Numbered from the stretch's first letter, positions 17,965-26,888 are shown. The stretch is 32,202 nt of DNA from Promethearchaeota archaeon (GCA_019058295.1 JAHPZI010000007.1:111565-143766), one strand, 5' to 3'. A program made the numbers and translations. The notes: generated by a model from the sequence alone, not told the origin.

Positions 17965-18987
17965 ATGAAAGAAGAAAATAATTCTAAAGAAGAAATTTTC
18001 TTTGAGGATATTGTAAAAAAAAGTAAGACAGGGATTACTTTTCCTAAAAGTTTAAGAGATGAATTATTCGCAGAAAATCAAGATATTTTCTTCAAAATGA
18101 CTGTGCCTCAAGAAAAAGACAAAATCATTCTGGAAATAGTATCAGAAGAACAAGCTAAACTGCTTTCTGATAAATTAAAAAAGCAAAAACCTCAAGTATC
18201 AAGATCAAAGAAACAGGAAATAAAGAGTATAGAAAAAAAACCTGTTAGCTTGCAACCGAATTGGGGGGAATATTTTGTCTATGATTTTGATAATCAAGAA
18301 AAAGTACAACCCATATTAGAGTCTGCGTTCTATAAATTTGCAGAAAAGCCTCCAAATTTAGAAGATGCAATGGGCAGAGTTAAATACGCTTTAATTTCCT
18401 TCTTAAGTTCAACAAAGACTGATAATGCTAAATTATATTTTTCTATCATTAAATTCCTCGTTGATGTCATTGAAAAATTTAATCAACCTAATTTAATTGA
18501 TTGGATCTTTGAAAAAATTATCCCAAATATTAAGAGTAAATACTTATACGAATTAGCTTTATTAGAGATGGTTGATATTAGTCTTAGGACAAAGCGATTT
18601 GAAAAGGCTGAAACCTATATCTTTTATGTTTTAAAAAATATTGATGATTACCCGAAAAGCGAGATGTACAATATTATGAACTCATTTAAACAGCTGGTTA
18701 AAACAATTCTAAATGTTGAGAAAACACATGAGATAGAGAGATCAACTAAGATTGATATATTACTTAAAGAAAAGCTATTAGAATATGGAGAAGGGGCTGA
18801 AGATATTGATTATAAGATTCAAATTGTCGAATTTTTAGAGGATTTAAATTATATCGAACTCGCTTATAAATTAGCTAAGGATATTCAAGTGAATTTACCT
18901 TCAGAGAGTGTAAGAATTGAGGAAGTTCGAAAAATAGTAAGACGACTACACTCCGCACCGATAACAGAACAAAAAGATGTTAATTAA
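17965..18987 (+). CDS. AbrB-like N-terminus joined to helical solenoid
   Basis: A 340-residue protein, unrecognised as a whole. Residues about 14-60 resemble a SpoVT/AbrB swapped-hairpin unit: VKKSKTGITFPKSLRDEL, then KDKIILEIV, with the 'TFPKSLRDEL' heptad typical of AbrB-type DNA-binding or dimerising domains. Residues 62-98 form a basic, low-complexity linker. Residues about 115-330 are helical hairpins of TPR/solenoid type (AKLYFSIIKFLVDVIE; YELALLEMVDISLRTKRFEKAETYIFYVLKN). It is probably a scaffold that dimerises through its N-terminus. It is cotranscribed with the longin-like gene (nine-base gap) and may bind that partner or the nearby GTPase. Confidence 0.5.
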   Translation: MKEENNSKEEIFFEDIVKKSKTGITFPKSLRDELFAENQDIFFKMTVPQEKDKIILEIVSEEQAKLLSDKLKKQKPQVSRSKKQEIKSIEKKPVSLQPNWGEYFVYDFDNQEKVQPILESAFYKFAEKPPNLEDAMGRVKYALISFLSSTKTDNAKLYFSIIKFLVDVIEKFNQPNLIDWIFEKIIPNIKSKYLYELALLEMVDISLRTKRFEKAETYIFYVLKNIDDYPKSEMYNIMNSFKQLVKTILNVEKTHEIERSTKIDILLKEKLLEYGEGAEDIDYKIQIVEFLEDLNYIELAYKLAKDIQVNLPSESVRIEEVRKIVRRLHSAPITEQKDVN

Positions 18988-19004
18988 TATTTTAAAATTG
19001 ATTA

Positions 19005-20183
19005 TTATTCATCTTCAAATCGTTCTTTAATTTGTTTAGGTCCATGGTTAATAATTTCTTGCTCTTTGCGCTTTATTTCTTTTTGTTTCAATTCTAATTC
19101 AATATTGGTTATTTGCTTCTCTTTTTCAATTAATTCTTCTTTTAATTTAATTGCTTTCTCTTTTTCAAGAATAGCTTTTTTTTCTAATTCTTTTTCCTTC
19201 TCTTCTAACTCTAATTTTTTCTTTTCAATTTCTAAATCTACTTTTTTTAGTTCTAATTTCTTATCAAGAATTTCTTCTTCTGATTTTTCTAACTCTTCTG
19301 TTGTGATTTCTTCTTGAGCTTTTTCAATTAATTCTATTTCTTTATCTTCCAATAATTCTTTTTTTATTTTTAGTGCCTTTTCTTTTTTTTCAATAGCTTT
19401 TTCTTCTAATTCTTGCACTTTTTCTTTAAGCTCTAATTGTTCTTTTTTTAGCTCTATTTTTTTCTTTTTTAATTCACTTTCTTCCTTAAAGATTTTTTCT
19501 TCTGCTTCTGCCTCTTTACCTTCTTCTTCTACAATCTCCTCAATTCTTTCAACTGTTACAATAGACTTTAAGATAAGATCTATTCTTTTCTTTAATTCTT
19601 CTTTTTCAGGACAACTTTTTGCATATTCTTTTAGAATATGAGTTATTACTGAAGGTGATTTCTTTCCAATCACTTTTAAAACTTGTATTGCTTTTTCAAC
19701 TACGAACTCCTTCTCGTCATTTAGTTTAGATACTATTGCTTCAAAAAGAGATTGTTGTTCAATATCTAATTTCTCGCCTCCAGCCATAAAGATTAAAAGT
19801 TGTAAATTAGCCTCTCGAACATTTGGATCATCTGAATTCAATAAATTTTCGCTGTAGGGTAAAAATAAATCGCCCTCGTTCTCACATATATCTTTTAATA
19901 ATAAAAGAAATGAATACCGTAATATTGGGTCTTTTTTGGAGAGATTTTCAATCAAACCAGGAATATCGATAATATTATTTTCTATAAGAAATCTTATTAC
20001 AGTTCTTCCTCCATGAAGAGGTGAAATTGTTTCTATAATATTTTCGAGTGCTTCTATATAATTCTCTTCCGTAGTTTGGTTTAAATAATGAGCAATTCTT
20101 TTCACAGCATCATCAATCTTTCCCTCTCCAATCAATTCTTTCACTTTTTCCATTTCTCTTCGCTCATTTTCGGTTTCTGTCAT
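19005..20183 (-). CDS. HEAT-repeat protein with long charged coiled coil
   Basis: A 392-residue protein. Residues about 10-210 are HEAT-like helical hairpins, for example the pair near PILRYSFLLLLKDICENEG (86-104) and the run NVREANLQLLIFMAGG (121-136). Residues about 215-378 are an uninterrupted Lys/Glu coiled coil. The coil is internally duplicated: KEKALKIKKELLEDKE at 267-282 matches KEKAIKLKEELIEKEK at 341-356, a 74-residue spacing. It is probably a rod-shaped scaffold. GAGGT lies six bases before the ATG. It follows the gene 20206-21180 on the same strand after 22 bases, so the two likely form an operon. It ends convergently with the solenoid gene. Confidence 0.65.
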   Translation of the reverse strand: MTETENERREMEKVKELIGEGKIDDAVKRIAHYLNQTTEENYIEALENIIETISPLHGGRTVIRFLIENNIIDIPGLIENLSKKDPILRYSFLLLLKDICENEGDLFLPYSENLLNSDDPNVREANLQLLIFMAGGEKLDIEQQSLFEAIVSKLNDEKEFVVEKAIQVLKVIGKKSPSVITHILKEYAKSCPEKEELKKRIDLILKSIVTVERIEEIVEEEGKEAEAEEKIFKEESELKKKKIELKKEQLELKEKVQELEEKAIEKKEKALKIKKELLEDKEIELIEKAQEEITTEELEKSEEEILDKKLELKKVDLEIEKKKLELEEKEKELEKKAILEKEKAIKLKEELIEKEKQITNIELELKQKEIKRKEQEIINHGPKQIKERFEDE

Positions 20184-20205
20184 TTTAACCTCATTTTTTA
20201 TTGAT

Positions 20206-21180
20206 TTATTTAAATTTTATTCCATTTAAATGCAACTCATAATAGTCAAAATATAATCGATAAAGGAAATTGAATAAAAGCCTTAAATCCCTATACTTTA
20301 ATGAATTTATTTTTTTTACGCCACTATAATTATTTGTTTCCAAATTTAAATATAATTTTATTACGAGATTATGAGTATATTGATTAATATTTAGGGAGAT
20401 TTTTTTACTAATTTCTAACAAAGCATCAAGATCTTTTGGAAATATATTCCAGAAATAATCATCCAATTTTGACAAATTTTCTTCCATATTTGGATCGCTG
20501 GAAATATTAGAGACTACATCCCTTGGCACAACTGCGGAGATTTCTACAAATTTTAGAGGATTATATTTTACTTTAAAATCTGGAAAGAAAAGTCTTCGGT
20601 AAAGTTCACATAAACTATATAAAATTTCTAAACTTACTATATTTTCTTTATTAGCATTACAAAGCGCATATTTTTCGTTAATAAAAATAACATGAATCCT
20701 TTCACCATACTTGAAAATAATATAATTTTCAGTTAATTGATAGTGAAAATCTTCGCCTTTTTCTATTCTTTCATTAAAAATCTTTAATAAATCGTCCCAA
20801 TTCTTAAATGAAATGAATTTATTTAATTTTCGATAATCTCCATGAAAAAACACATCTAGAAAATCAATTAAATATAAATATGCATCAATAGGTTTGTAAA
20901 CAACAGTTTTCCCGTAAAAATCTCGATATAATACATTTTTATGAACGCTATAGCAAAATTTTGGAATATCATCTATAGTTAAATTGTTTTTTATTCGCAG
21001 TCTAAGTAAAAATCTCCGGGTGCACATAGGAGTTAGTGTACAAGCTATACGATCTATCTCACATTCTTCAAAACATAACTTATCAATTCTCTTTATTAAC
21101 ATGTAAAGTAATTCTGTATTCAATTTGTCATTTGAGGTGTTTTCTAAGAATTTTTCAATGTTTTCAGGATCTAGGGGCAT
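20206..21180 (-). CDS. hypothetical protein with Cys cluster near N-terminus
   Basis: A 324-residue protein I do not recognise. Residues 36-76 hold five cysteines (C36, C40, C47, C53, C76) followed by H80, which could bind a metal or form an unusual loop. The remainder alternates helices with beta-like runs, for example FHYQLTENYIIFKYGERIHVIFINEKYALC (broken by charged residues) at about 145-174. The last 70 residues are helical and aromatic-rich. There is no TM segment. Transcribed upstream of the HEAT/coiled-coil gene, 22 bases apart. The intergenic context (HEAT, GTPase and adaptor genes) suggests a cytoplasmic assembly, but no function can be assigned. Confidence 0.6.
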   Translation of the reverse strand: MPLDPENIEKFLENTSNDKLNTELLYMLIKRIDKLCFEECEIDRIACTLTPMCTRRFLLRLRIKNNLTIDDIPKFCYSVHKNVLYRDFYGKTVVYKPIDAYLYLIDFLDVFFHGDYRKLNKFISFKNWDDLLKIFNERIEKGEDFHYQLTENYIIFKYGERIHVIFINEKYALCNANKENIVSLEILYSLCELYRRLFFPDFKVKYNPLKFVEISAVVPRDVVSNISSDPNMEENLSKLDDYFWNIFPKDLDALLEISKKISLNINQYTHNLVIKLYLNLETNNYSGVKKINSLKYRDLRLLFNFLYRLYFDYYELHLNGIKFK

Positions 21181-21371
21181 ATTCTAAAAATTTTGGAAAG
21201 CAAATATTATTCTTAAAGTTACCATAATTATGAACTTAAATATTATTTATTATTTTTCGTGAAAATACCATTATATCGATGTTTGAGAAATTATTAATAT
21301 GAATTATTTCTTCTTATCTAATATATTTAATTTCAATTAATAGTTCCATTGAATTTTTTAACTATTGTAAA

Positions 21372-21887
21372 ATGGATGAAAAGAATAATTCTGAAAAAAA
21401 GGAAAGATTTACAGCTCCAGAGCAAATAAAATTTCGTAAAGAAATCTCAGTGAAATCCCTCCCTAAAACACCCTTTTCAGAAAAATCAGTTGAATCAGAG
21501 AAATCCTCACCAAAATTATCATTGAAACCAGAAGATATTAAATTAAGTTTTAAAAGTAAGATTGAGAGAATTCAAAAAGTTAAGAGCAATATAACCATTA
21601 AATCCACCACAGAAAAACCAATCGAGGGAGAAAAACTTCCTGTTAAACCTTCTTTAAAAATTCCATTTAAAATTCACAAACCAAACTTAACGGATGAAAT
21701 AGCTATAGATAAAGAATTTAATTGGGTAAATAAATTGCAACAGTTTATTGAGAAAAGAGATAGTACATTGAAAACTAGATTATGTGAGAGATTTATTTCC
21801 GAATTGTTAGATTCTTTAAAAGAACCATTAAAATTGGAAGATCTTAAGTATGCTGCAGATTGTTTTGTACAGTTAGAAAATTTATAA
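21372..21887 (+). CDS. K/S/P-rich linker protein with C-terminal helical domain
   Basis: A 171-residue protein. Residues 1-112 are low-complexity, rich in Lys, Ser, Pro and Glu, and likely disordered, with recurring short KxPF/KLSLKP-type patches. Residues about 115-171 form a compact helical region (FNWVNKLQQFIEKRD, then LCERFISELLDSLKEPLKL, then YAADCFVQL). It lies 73 bases upstream of the small GTPase gene on the same strand. The layout, a disordered tether ending in a small helical bundle, is what a GTPase-binding adaptor might look like, but this is an inference. I do not recognise a family. Confidence 0.5.
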   Translation: MDEKNNSEKKERFTAPEQIKFRKEISVKSLPKTPFSEKSVESEKSSPKLSLKPEDIKLSFKSKIERIQKVKSNITIKSTTEKPIEGEKLPVKPSLKIPFKIHKPNLTDEIAIDKEFNWVNKLQQFIEKRDSTLKTRLCERFISELLDSLKEPLKLEDLKYAADCFVQLENL

Positions 21888-21947
21888 GATATAAAAATTT
21901 ATTAAATTTAGAGAAAACTCTAAATTTACATTCATATTATTTTCTTT

Positions 21948-21953
21948 AGGTGA
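21948..21953 (+). promoter_or_regulatory. Shine-Dalgarno that fixes a TTG start
   Basis: AGGTGA lies seven bases before the TTG at 21961. This supports TTG as the true start of the GTPase; no ATG is available upstream of the P-loop. Confidence 0.6.
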
Positions 21954-21960
21954 ACAGGGA

Positions 21961-22614
21961 TTGGGAGAAGATATTGATATAAAATTAGTGGTTCTAGGAG
22001 AGGGAAATACAGGGAAAACATCGCTAATAAATAAATTTTTGGGCAAAGAGATTTCAGATAGTTATGTCCCAACAATTGGATATAAGATAAACCAGAAAGA
22101 ATATATTTTAGAAAACAAGAAAATTCGAATAAATATTTGGGATTGCTGTGGTAAAAAAGCCTTCAATGAGGTCAATCCTACGGTCTATAAAAATATTGAT
22201 GGTGCATTTTTAGTTTTTGACCTATCTAGACCAGAAGAAACGATAAAAAATCTAAAAAAAGATCATGTTAAACACTTAGATTATTATGCTAAAGGAGTAG
22301 AGGAAGGAATTCTCTTTATAGTTGGAAATAAATTAGATTTAGTTTTAGTTAATAAGGATTTAGAACCTGTAAAAAATTATTTATCTGAAGATGATTTAAT
22401 AATAGCCATGTCCGCTTTGACTGGAGAGAATGTAAATGAATGTTTTGAATTGTTAGTCTATACAGTATTAAAGCAAACTAATAAAGATGAAGTTGCTAAA
22501 GAATTCATACAATTCATTGGTAAAACAGAGGAAGAATTAATAAATCAAGTGATAGATATAGCGAATATTGATATACTTTTACTAAAAGAAAAAGTAAAAC
22601 TTATAGAAAAATGA
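21961..22614 (+). CDS. atypical Ras/Rab-type small GTPase
   Basis: A 217-residue GTP-binding protein starting with TTG. Visible: P-loop GEGNTGKTS (13-21), switch-I VPTIG with T38, DCCGK (61-65), GNKLDL (122-127) and SALTGEN (151-157). Two features are unusual. The Ras Q61 position is Lys65, which should impair normal hydrolysis, and the G5 motif is SAL rather than SAK. A helical tail of about 40 residues (about 178-217) extends beyond the G domain, with no lipidation cysteine. It is flanked by the K/S-rich protein and the double-module protein on the same strand, consistent with a dedicated regulator/effector set. It might act as a slowly cycling switch or depend on a GAP that supplies catalysis. 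Confidence 0.9.
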   Translation: MGEDIDIKLVVLGEGNTGKTSLINKFLGKEISDSYVPTIGYKINQKEYILENKKIRINIWDCCGKKAFNEVNPTVYKNIDGAFLVFDLSRPEETIKNLKKDHVKHLDYYAKGVEEGILFIVGNKLDLVLVNKDLEPVKNYLSEDDLIIAMSALTGENVNECFELLVYTVLKQTNKDEVAKEFIQFIGKTEEELINQVIDIANIDILLLKEKVKLIEK

Positions 22615-22760
22615 TTCATGTAAGAACGGAATTTGCTTTTTAATAATCCCAAATTAAATAGTTTTAAATAAATCCTTTAAAACTATTATTTATAAGATAA
22701 ATTTATTCTTATTATAATATAATAAGAAGACTAAATGAGGGAGTATTTTAAATTAAAAAT

Positions 22761-23405
22761 ATGGATAAAGAAGATGAAGAGGAGGATTATTATGCTCCTA
22801 TCGTGCCCCCTCCTCGCATAACCCGCACAATTCCCTTAGATTCAGAAGAATTATCTCAAGATCTATTAAAAAAGTTAGAAAAAATTGATACTGAAAATGT
22901 TAAACCTATTATCATCAAATGTGAGAGATGTAATAAATACGTTTTACTCCCAATTCCAATTCAGCCGGTTTTAGACTCAGAAAAAAGAGAGGTTCTTATT
23001 AACTATGTTCATGAAGACAAAAAAAACAATGATAAACATTGCCTATTATTTGAAGTGGATCACAATTTTAATATAATATTACCAAAGATAATTGAAGTTA
23101 TTATTTCTACAAAAAAAGAAGAAAATGAGGAGACTGAAAAATCCCCAGGTATTACGTATGTCTTAATTAATTGTGAAGTATGTAATGAAAATATTCATGT
23201 ACCGGTTCCAAATAAAATAATTGAAGAATCAAAATTACCAAAAACTCCCATTACTTATGTTCATAAAGGTAAAGAAAATGATGATCCTCACTCTGTTATT
23301 CTATATTTAGATAGCAATTTCGCCGATCGAGATACAAGATTTCCAGATGTTCTTATCCTATATCTATTTCCTTATTGGTTAAAAAAGAAATTTTATTTCA
23401 CATAA
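22761..23405 (+). CDS. protein with two CxxC/HxxxxxxxxH modules
   Basis: A 214-residue protein with an acidic N-terminus and a PPPR stretch near 16-19, then two copies of one module. Copy one: C54-x2-C57-x26-H84-x8-H93-x6-D100-x-N-F (53-103). Copy two: C138-x2-C141-x26-H168-x8-H177-x6-D184-x-N-F (137-187). Both carry a [VL]P[IV]P run after the CxxC and a Tyr-Val just before the first His. Four ligands per copy suggest Zn or Fe binding. A third copy ends the longin-like protein at 17374. The C-terminal 20 residues are aromatic and basic. It lies 146 bases after the GTPase gene, same strand. I do not recognise the module as a named domain. Confidence 0.65.
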   Translation: MDKEDEEEDYYAPIVPPPRITRTIPLDSEELSQDLLKKLEKIDTENVKPIIIKCERCNKYVLLPIPIQPVLDSEKREVLINYVHEDKKNNDKHCLLFEVDHNFNIILPKIIEVIISTKKEENEETEKSPGITYVLINCEVCNENIHVPVPNKIIEESKLPKTPITYVHKGKENDDPHSVILYLDSNFADRDTRFPDVLILYLFPYWLKKKFYFT

Positions 23406-23564
23406 AAATATGTAAAATTCTAAAAATCATCTCTTAATTAAAAGGATAGAAACTAAGACCTTACCCTTCTAGTAATTACTTGGTTAATAATTAATGTTTA
23501 ATTATTTAATAAAATAGTAAAATTAGAATATTTAAGATATTATATATTTCAAAGTTGATAATTT

Positions 23565-24887
23565 ATGGTAAATTGTTTAATTGTTGGTCATGGAGCAAGA
23601 GAACACGTAATAGGTGAATCTTTAGTTCAAAGTGGCGCTAATTTATTTGCCTTTATGAGTTTTAAAAATGCAGGTTTAGAAGATTTAAGCAAAGGGAACA
23701 TAAAAATTCATTCTGAAACTGATTTCAAAGAAATAATTGAATTTGCAAAAGATAAAAAAATTGACTTTGCAGTTATCGGCCCAGAAGCACCCTTATGCGT
23801 GGGAATTGTAGATGCTCTAGAAAAAAGTAATATCCCTTGTATTGGTCCAAAAATAGAGGCTGCCCAATTGGAAGGTTCAAAAATATTCACCCGAAATTTG
23901 CTTAAAAAATATAAAATTCCCTCAAATATTGAAAGTGAGAGTTTTAACTCAATGGACGGCCTAAAAAGTTATATTAAAGATTTAGGTAAGGAAAATATTG
24001 TTGTAAAACCTGATGGTTTAACTGGTGGAAAAGGTGTCAAAGTATATGGAGATCACCTTTTTTCTACACAAGATATTTTAGATTACTGTCAAGAAATAAT
24101 AAATCAGAAAAGCCCATTTATTCTGGAAGAAAAATGCAATGGAGAGGAATTTACATTACAAACCTTTGTCGATGGGACAAATGTCATTAGAACACCTTTA
24201 GTTCAAGATCATAAAAGAGCATATGAAAATGACGAAGGGCCGAATACTGGAGGGATGGGATCGTATTCCATGGAAAATCACCTTATGCCTTTCATTGATA
24301 AAAATGATGTCGAAATGGCCTTAGAAGACATGAAAAAAGTGGTTGCTGCAGTTAAAGCAGAAACAGATGTAGAGTATAAAGGTTTTTTATACGGTCAATA
24401 TATGAAAACGTCTAAAGGTATAAAATTAATTGAATTTAACGCTAGATTTGGAGATCCTGAAGCAATGAATGTTTTACCTCTCTTAAAGAGTAATTTTGTA
24501 GACATTTGCCAAGGAATAATAGACGGGAAATTAACTAATAATGTAGAATTTGAGAAAAAAGCAACGGTCTGTAAGTATTTAGCTCCCGAGGGATATCCGG
24601 TTTCACCAAAAAAAGATGAAATAGTAAAAATTGATGTAAATAAAATGGAAAAGATTGGAGCTAAATATTATTATGCTTCAGTTTATAGAGATAATGATAA
24701 GATCTACACTACTACATCGAGAGCAATTGGAGTCTTAGGTATAGCTGAAAACCTTGAAAATGCAGAAAAAATCGCAGAACAAGGTGTAAGTTGTGTTGAG
24801 GGAAAATTATTCCACCGAAAAGATGTGGGTACTCAACAATTACTTCAGAAAAGAATTGAGCACATGAATTCAATCTTAAAGAAGTGA
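23565..24887 (+). CDS. purD: phosphoribosylamine-glycine ligase
   Basis: Joins glycine to 5-phosphoribosylamine with ATP, step two of purine synthesis. The 440 residues are full length. The N domain starts LIVGHGAREHVIGESL and contains FAVIGPEAPLCVGIVDAL. The ATP-grasp domain (about 105-305) contains NIVVKPDGLTGGKGVKV, FILEEKCNGEEFT and LIEFNARFGDPEAMNVLPLL, the last carrying the Mg-binding Glu and Asn. The C-terminal domain has KYLAPEGYP. A TTTAAGA box lies about 30 bases before the ATG. No other pur gene is adjacent, so it stands alone next to the GTPase cluster and is probably not functionally tied to it. Confidence 0.95.
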   Translation: MVNCLIVGHGAREHVIGESLVQSGANLFAFMSFKNAGLEDLSKGNIKIHSETDFKEIIEFAKDKKIDFAVIGPEAPLCVGIVDALEKSNIPCIGPKIEAAQLEGSKIFTRNLLKKYKIPSNIESESFNSMDGLKSYIKDLGKENIVVKPDGLTGGKGVKVYGDHLFSTQDILDYCQEIINQKSPFILEEKCNGEEFTLQTFVDGTNVIRTPLVQDHKRAYENDEGPNTGGMGSYSMENHLMPFIDKNDVEMALEDMKKVVAAVKAETDVEYKGFLYGQYMKTSKGIKLIEFNARFGDPEAMNVLPLLKSNFVDICQGIIDGKLTNNVEFEKKATVCKYLAPEGYPVSPKKDEIVKIDVNKMEKIGAKYYYASVYRDNDKIYTTTSRAIGVLGIAENLENAEKIAEQGVSCVEGKLFHRKDVGTQQLLQKRIEHMNSILKK

Positions 24888-24973
24888 TTTAGCGAGAATC
24901 TTTACTGCTATATTATTTTATATTTTATAATAATCATTTTATAATAGTATTATACTTTCTTTTAAATTGAATA

Positions 24974-25459
24974 ATGTCAGAATCTTGGGACTCTAAAAAT
25001 AAAAAATTCAACTCATTAATTAAACAGTTATTCCATGCTGATAATTGGCAAAAAAGAGCAGAGGCTGCCCGTGAGCTAGGGTTAATGAAAGATGGAAGAG
25101 CTGTAAACTTGCTCTGTCGTGCGCTAAAATCAGAAAAAGACAATTTGGTTCAAAATCGAATTATTGAAGCAATGGGCAGGATTGGAGATTGTCGAGCAAC
25201 TATGCGCATCATTGAAAAACTTGAAGAGCATCTTAATCAAGAAACTATTGACAAATATAGAATAATTTACATTATAGAGAGCCTTATGAATATTAAAGAT
25301 AAAAGAGCTTTAGCTTCAATTGGTCAATTTTTAAACAATTCTGACGAGGATTTAAAAAAATTAGCAGAAAACGCATTTGATATAATAGAACCAAATTGGC
25401 GCCAAATAGTAAAGCAGGAAAGAAAAGAGAAATCAATAGAGGAAATTTTTAAAATTTAA
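24974..25459 (+). CDS. small HEAT-repeat protein
   Basis: A 161-residue soluble protein made of about three HEAT/PBS-lyase-type helical hairpins: WQKRAEAARELGLMKDGRAVNLLCRALKS and QNRIIEAMGRIGDCRATMRIIEKL, then a degenerate third near YIIESLMNIKDKRALASIGQFL. The pattern 'xAaxxLGxxkDxRAvxxL' is the standard repeat. The family mediates protein binding; no catalytic residues are present. A basic tail follows (KQERKEKSIEEIF). It lies between purD and an acyltransferase gene with no clear partner. It is likely an adaptor. Confidence 0.8.
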   Translation: MSESWDSKNKKFNSLIKQLFHADNWQKRAEAARELGLMKDGRAVNLLCRALKSEKDNLVQNRIIEAMGRIGDCRATMRIIEKLEEHLNQETIDKYRIIYIIESLMNIKDKRALASIGQFLNNSDEDLKKLAENAFDIIEPNWRQIVKQERKEKSIEEIFKI

Positions 25460-25568
25460 ATATATATTTATACTGACTTCCACAAACTCGATTTTTATCT
25501 ACGGAAACCGAAATTAATAAATAATGCTTCTTTTGTAATAATAAATTCTATGAGATCTATTTTCCAAA

Positions 25569-26888
25569 ATGAGAAGTGAAAGGAATTTTTTCAATAAGAA
25601 TCAAACTCATATCAATAATACTGCTGAAAATGAGCGATTTAGTAGATTTTCAACTATTATATATTCAATTAGGGCCATCTGCATAATTTTTATCATAATA
25701 TTTCACATAGGATATTGGTTTCTTACAATTAGACATTATTCCAATATTTATCTTCTAATGATTTACGATATCGCGAATATCGGACTTGATCTCTTTTTTT
25801 TTTTAAGTGGTATGTTATTAGTTATTAACATACTAAATCGTAATTATGAAAATCTTTCTTGGCTAAATTGGTATAAAAAGCGTGTAATGAGAATTTTTCC
25901 GGCTTATTGGCTAGTGCTTTCGGTAATAATTTTTCTTGAATTTTTAATATTTGGTAATATTTACGAATTATGTGCAATTTTAATTAATTTTAGTGGATTT
26001 CAAGCTTTATATATAGACAATCCAAATTTCATTCTTATTCATTTTATTTATTGGTATATTACTGTAATATTAAGTTGCTACATAATATTTCCATTACTGT
26101 TTATTGCTTTAAGAAAAAATTTTAAAGGATCAATTTTAATAGGAGTTATTTTATTTGCGCTTTTTTTTTATTTTAACGCTAACTTTGAAATAATTATAAA
26201 ATTTTTATCAAAGATTACAACCATACAACAGGGAACAATCAAGTTTTATTTTTATAAATATTTTGTTTTTTTCTTTGGAATGGTTTTTGGCTATTGGATT
26301 GGAGAAAATAATATGGAAAATCTTGAAAAAATGTATGAATTAAAAATAGGAATAACTCTTTTTATTCTCTTAACAATTACATTCTTAATGATTATAGAAG
26401 GTTATTCCAGATGGTTTTTCCCATTTATAACTTTTATTTTTATTCCATTTCTTCTATTTATATTCAATAAATTTTTTAAAGCCAACAAATTTCTAACGTT
26501 CTTTGGAAAAAGATCTTATGAAATTTATTTAGTCCACAGTTTCATACATATTATACTTTTCCATTTCTTTTTTGATTTAATATCTTTGCCTGTGGACCTT
26601 GTTTTTGAACTATTGATCTTACCAATTTGGTTAATATTTATTTTCTTTTTTGCTTATTTGTTTCATAATTTAGTGAATCAAATTATAAGAAAAGAAGAAA
26701 TTCATATATATATATATGTATTTGCTTTAAGCTTATTTATTTTTACATCTATATGTATTTTCTTAGCTTTTATTTTATCATTTATATTCGCTCTATGCAT
26801 ATATGGGTCCATTATCTTATTTCTAATATTATTTAATATATTTTATAAAAAAAGATCAAAAAGATTTGAAAATTTGAATCAAAATTAA
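25569..26888 (+). CDS. acyltransferase-3 family membrane protein
   Basis: Integral membrane O-acyltransferase of the OafA/YrhL class, which transfers acetyl or acyl groups to extracytoplasmic sugars or lipids. The 439 residues form about 10-11 TM helices. Signature elements: SIRAICIIFIIIFH with the conserved H46; GLDLFFFLSGMLL at 72-84; KKRVMRIFPAYW at 103-114; and FFGKRSYEIYLVHS in the C-terminal half. A fused SGNH domain is absent. The (TA)n run near 26703-26716 is coding (IYIY). With the beta-helix pair at 2652-5112 it is a second candidate for surface acylation in this window. Confidence 0.85.
   Translation: MRSERNFFNKNQTHINNTAENERFSRFSTIIYSIRAICIIFIIIFHIGYWFLTIRHYSNIYLLMIYDIANIGLDLFFFLSGMLLVINILNRNYENLSWLNWYKKRVMRIFPAYWLVLSVIIFLEFLIFGNIYELCAILINFSGFQALYIDNPNFILIHFIYWYITVILSCYIIFPLLFIALRKNFKGSILIGVILFALFFYFNANFEIIIKFLSKITTIQQGTIKFYFYKYFVFFFGMVFGYWIGENNMENLEKMYELKIGITLFILLTITFLMIIEGYSRWFFPFITFIFIPFLLFIFNKFFKANKFLTFFGKRSYEIYLVHSFIHIILFHFFFDLISLPVDLVFELLILPIWLIFIFFFAYLFHNLVNQIIRKEEIHIYIYVFALSLFIFTSICIFLAFILSFIFALCIYGSIILFLILFNIFYKKRSKRFENLNQN

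Noticed and set aside
19066..19317. Ser/Phe/Asn-rich open frame on the plus strand
   Set aside because: It is the mirror of the Lys/Glu-rich coiled-coil codons on the minus strand, so its composition is explained.
26703..26716. Alternating TA run, possible palindromic site
   Set aside because: It sits inside the acyltransferase reading frame and encodes IYIY; coding constraint in an AT-rich genome explains it.
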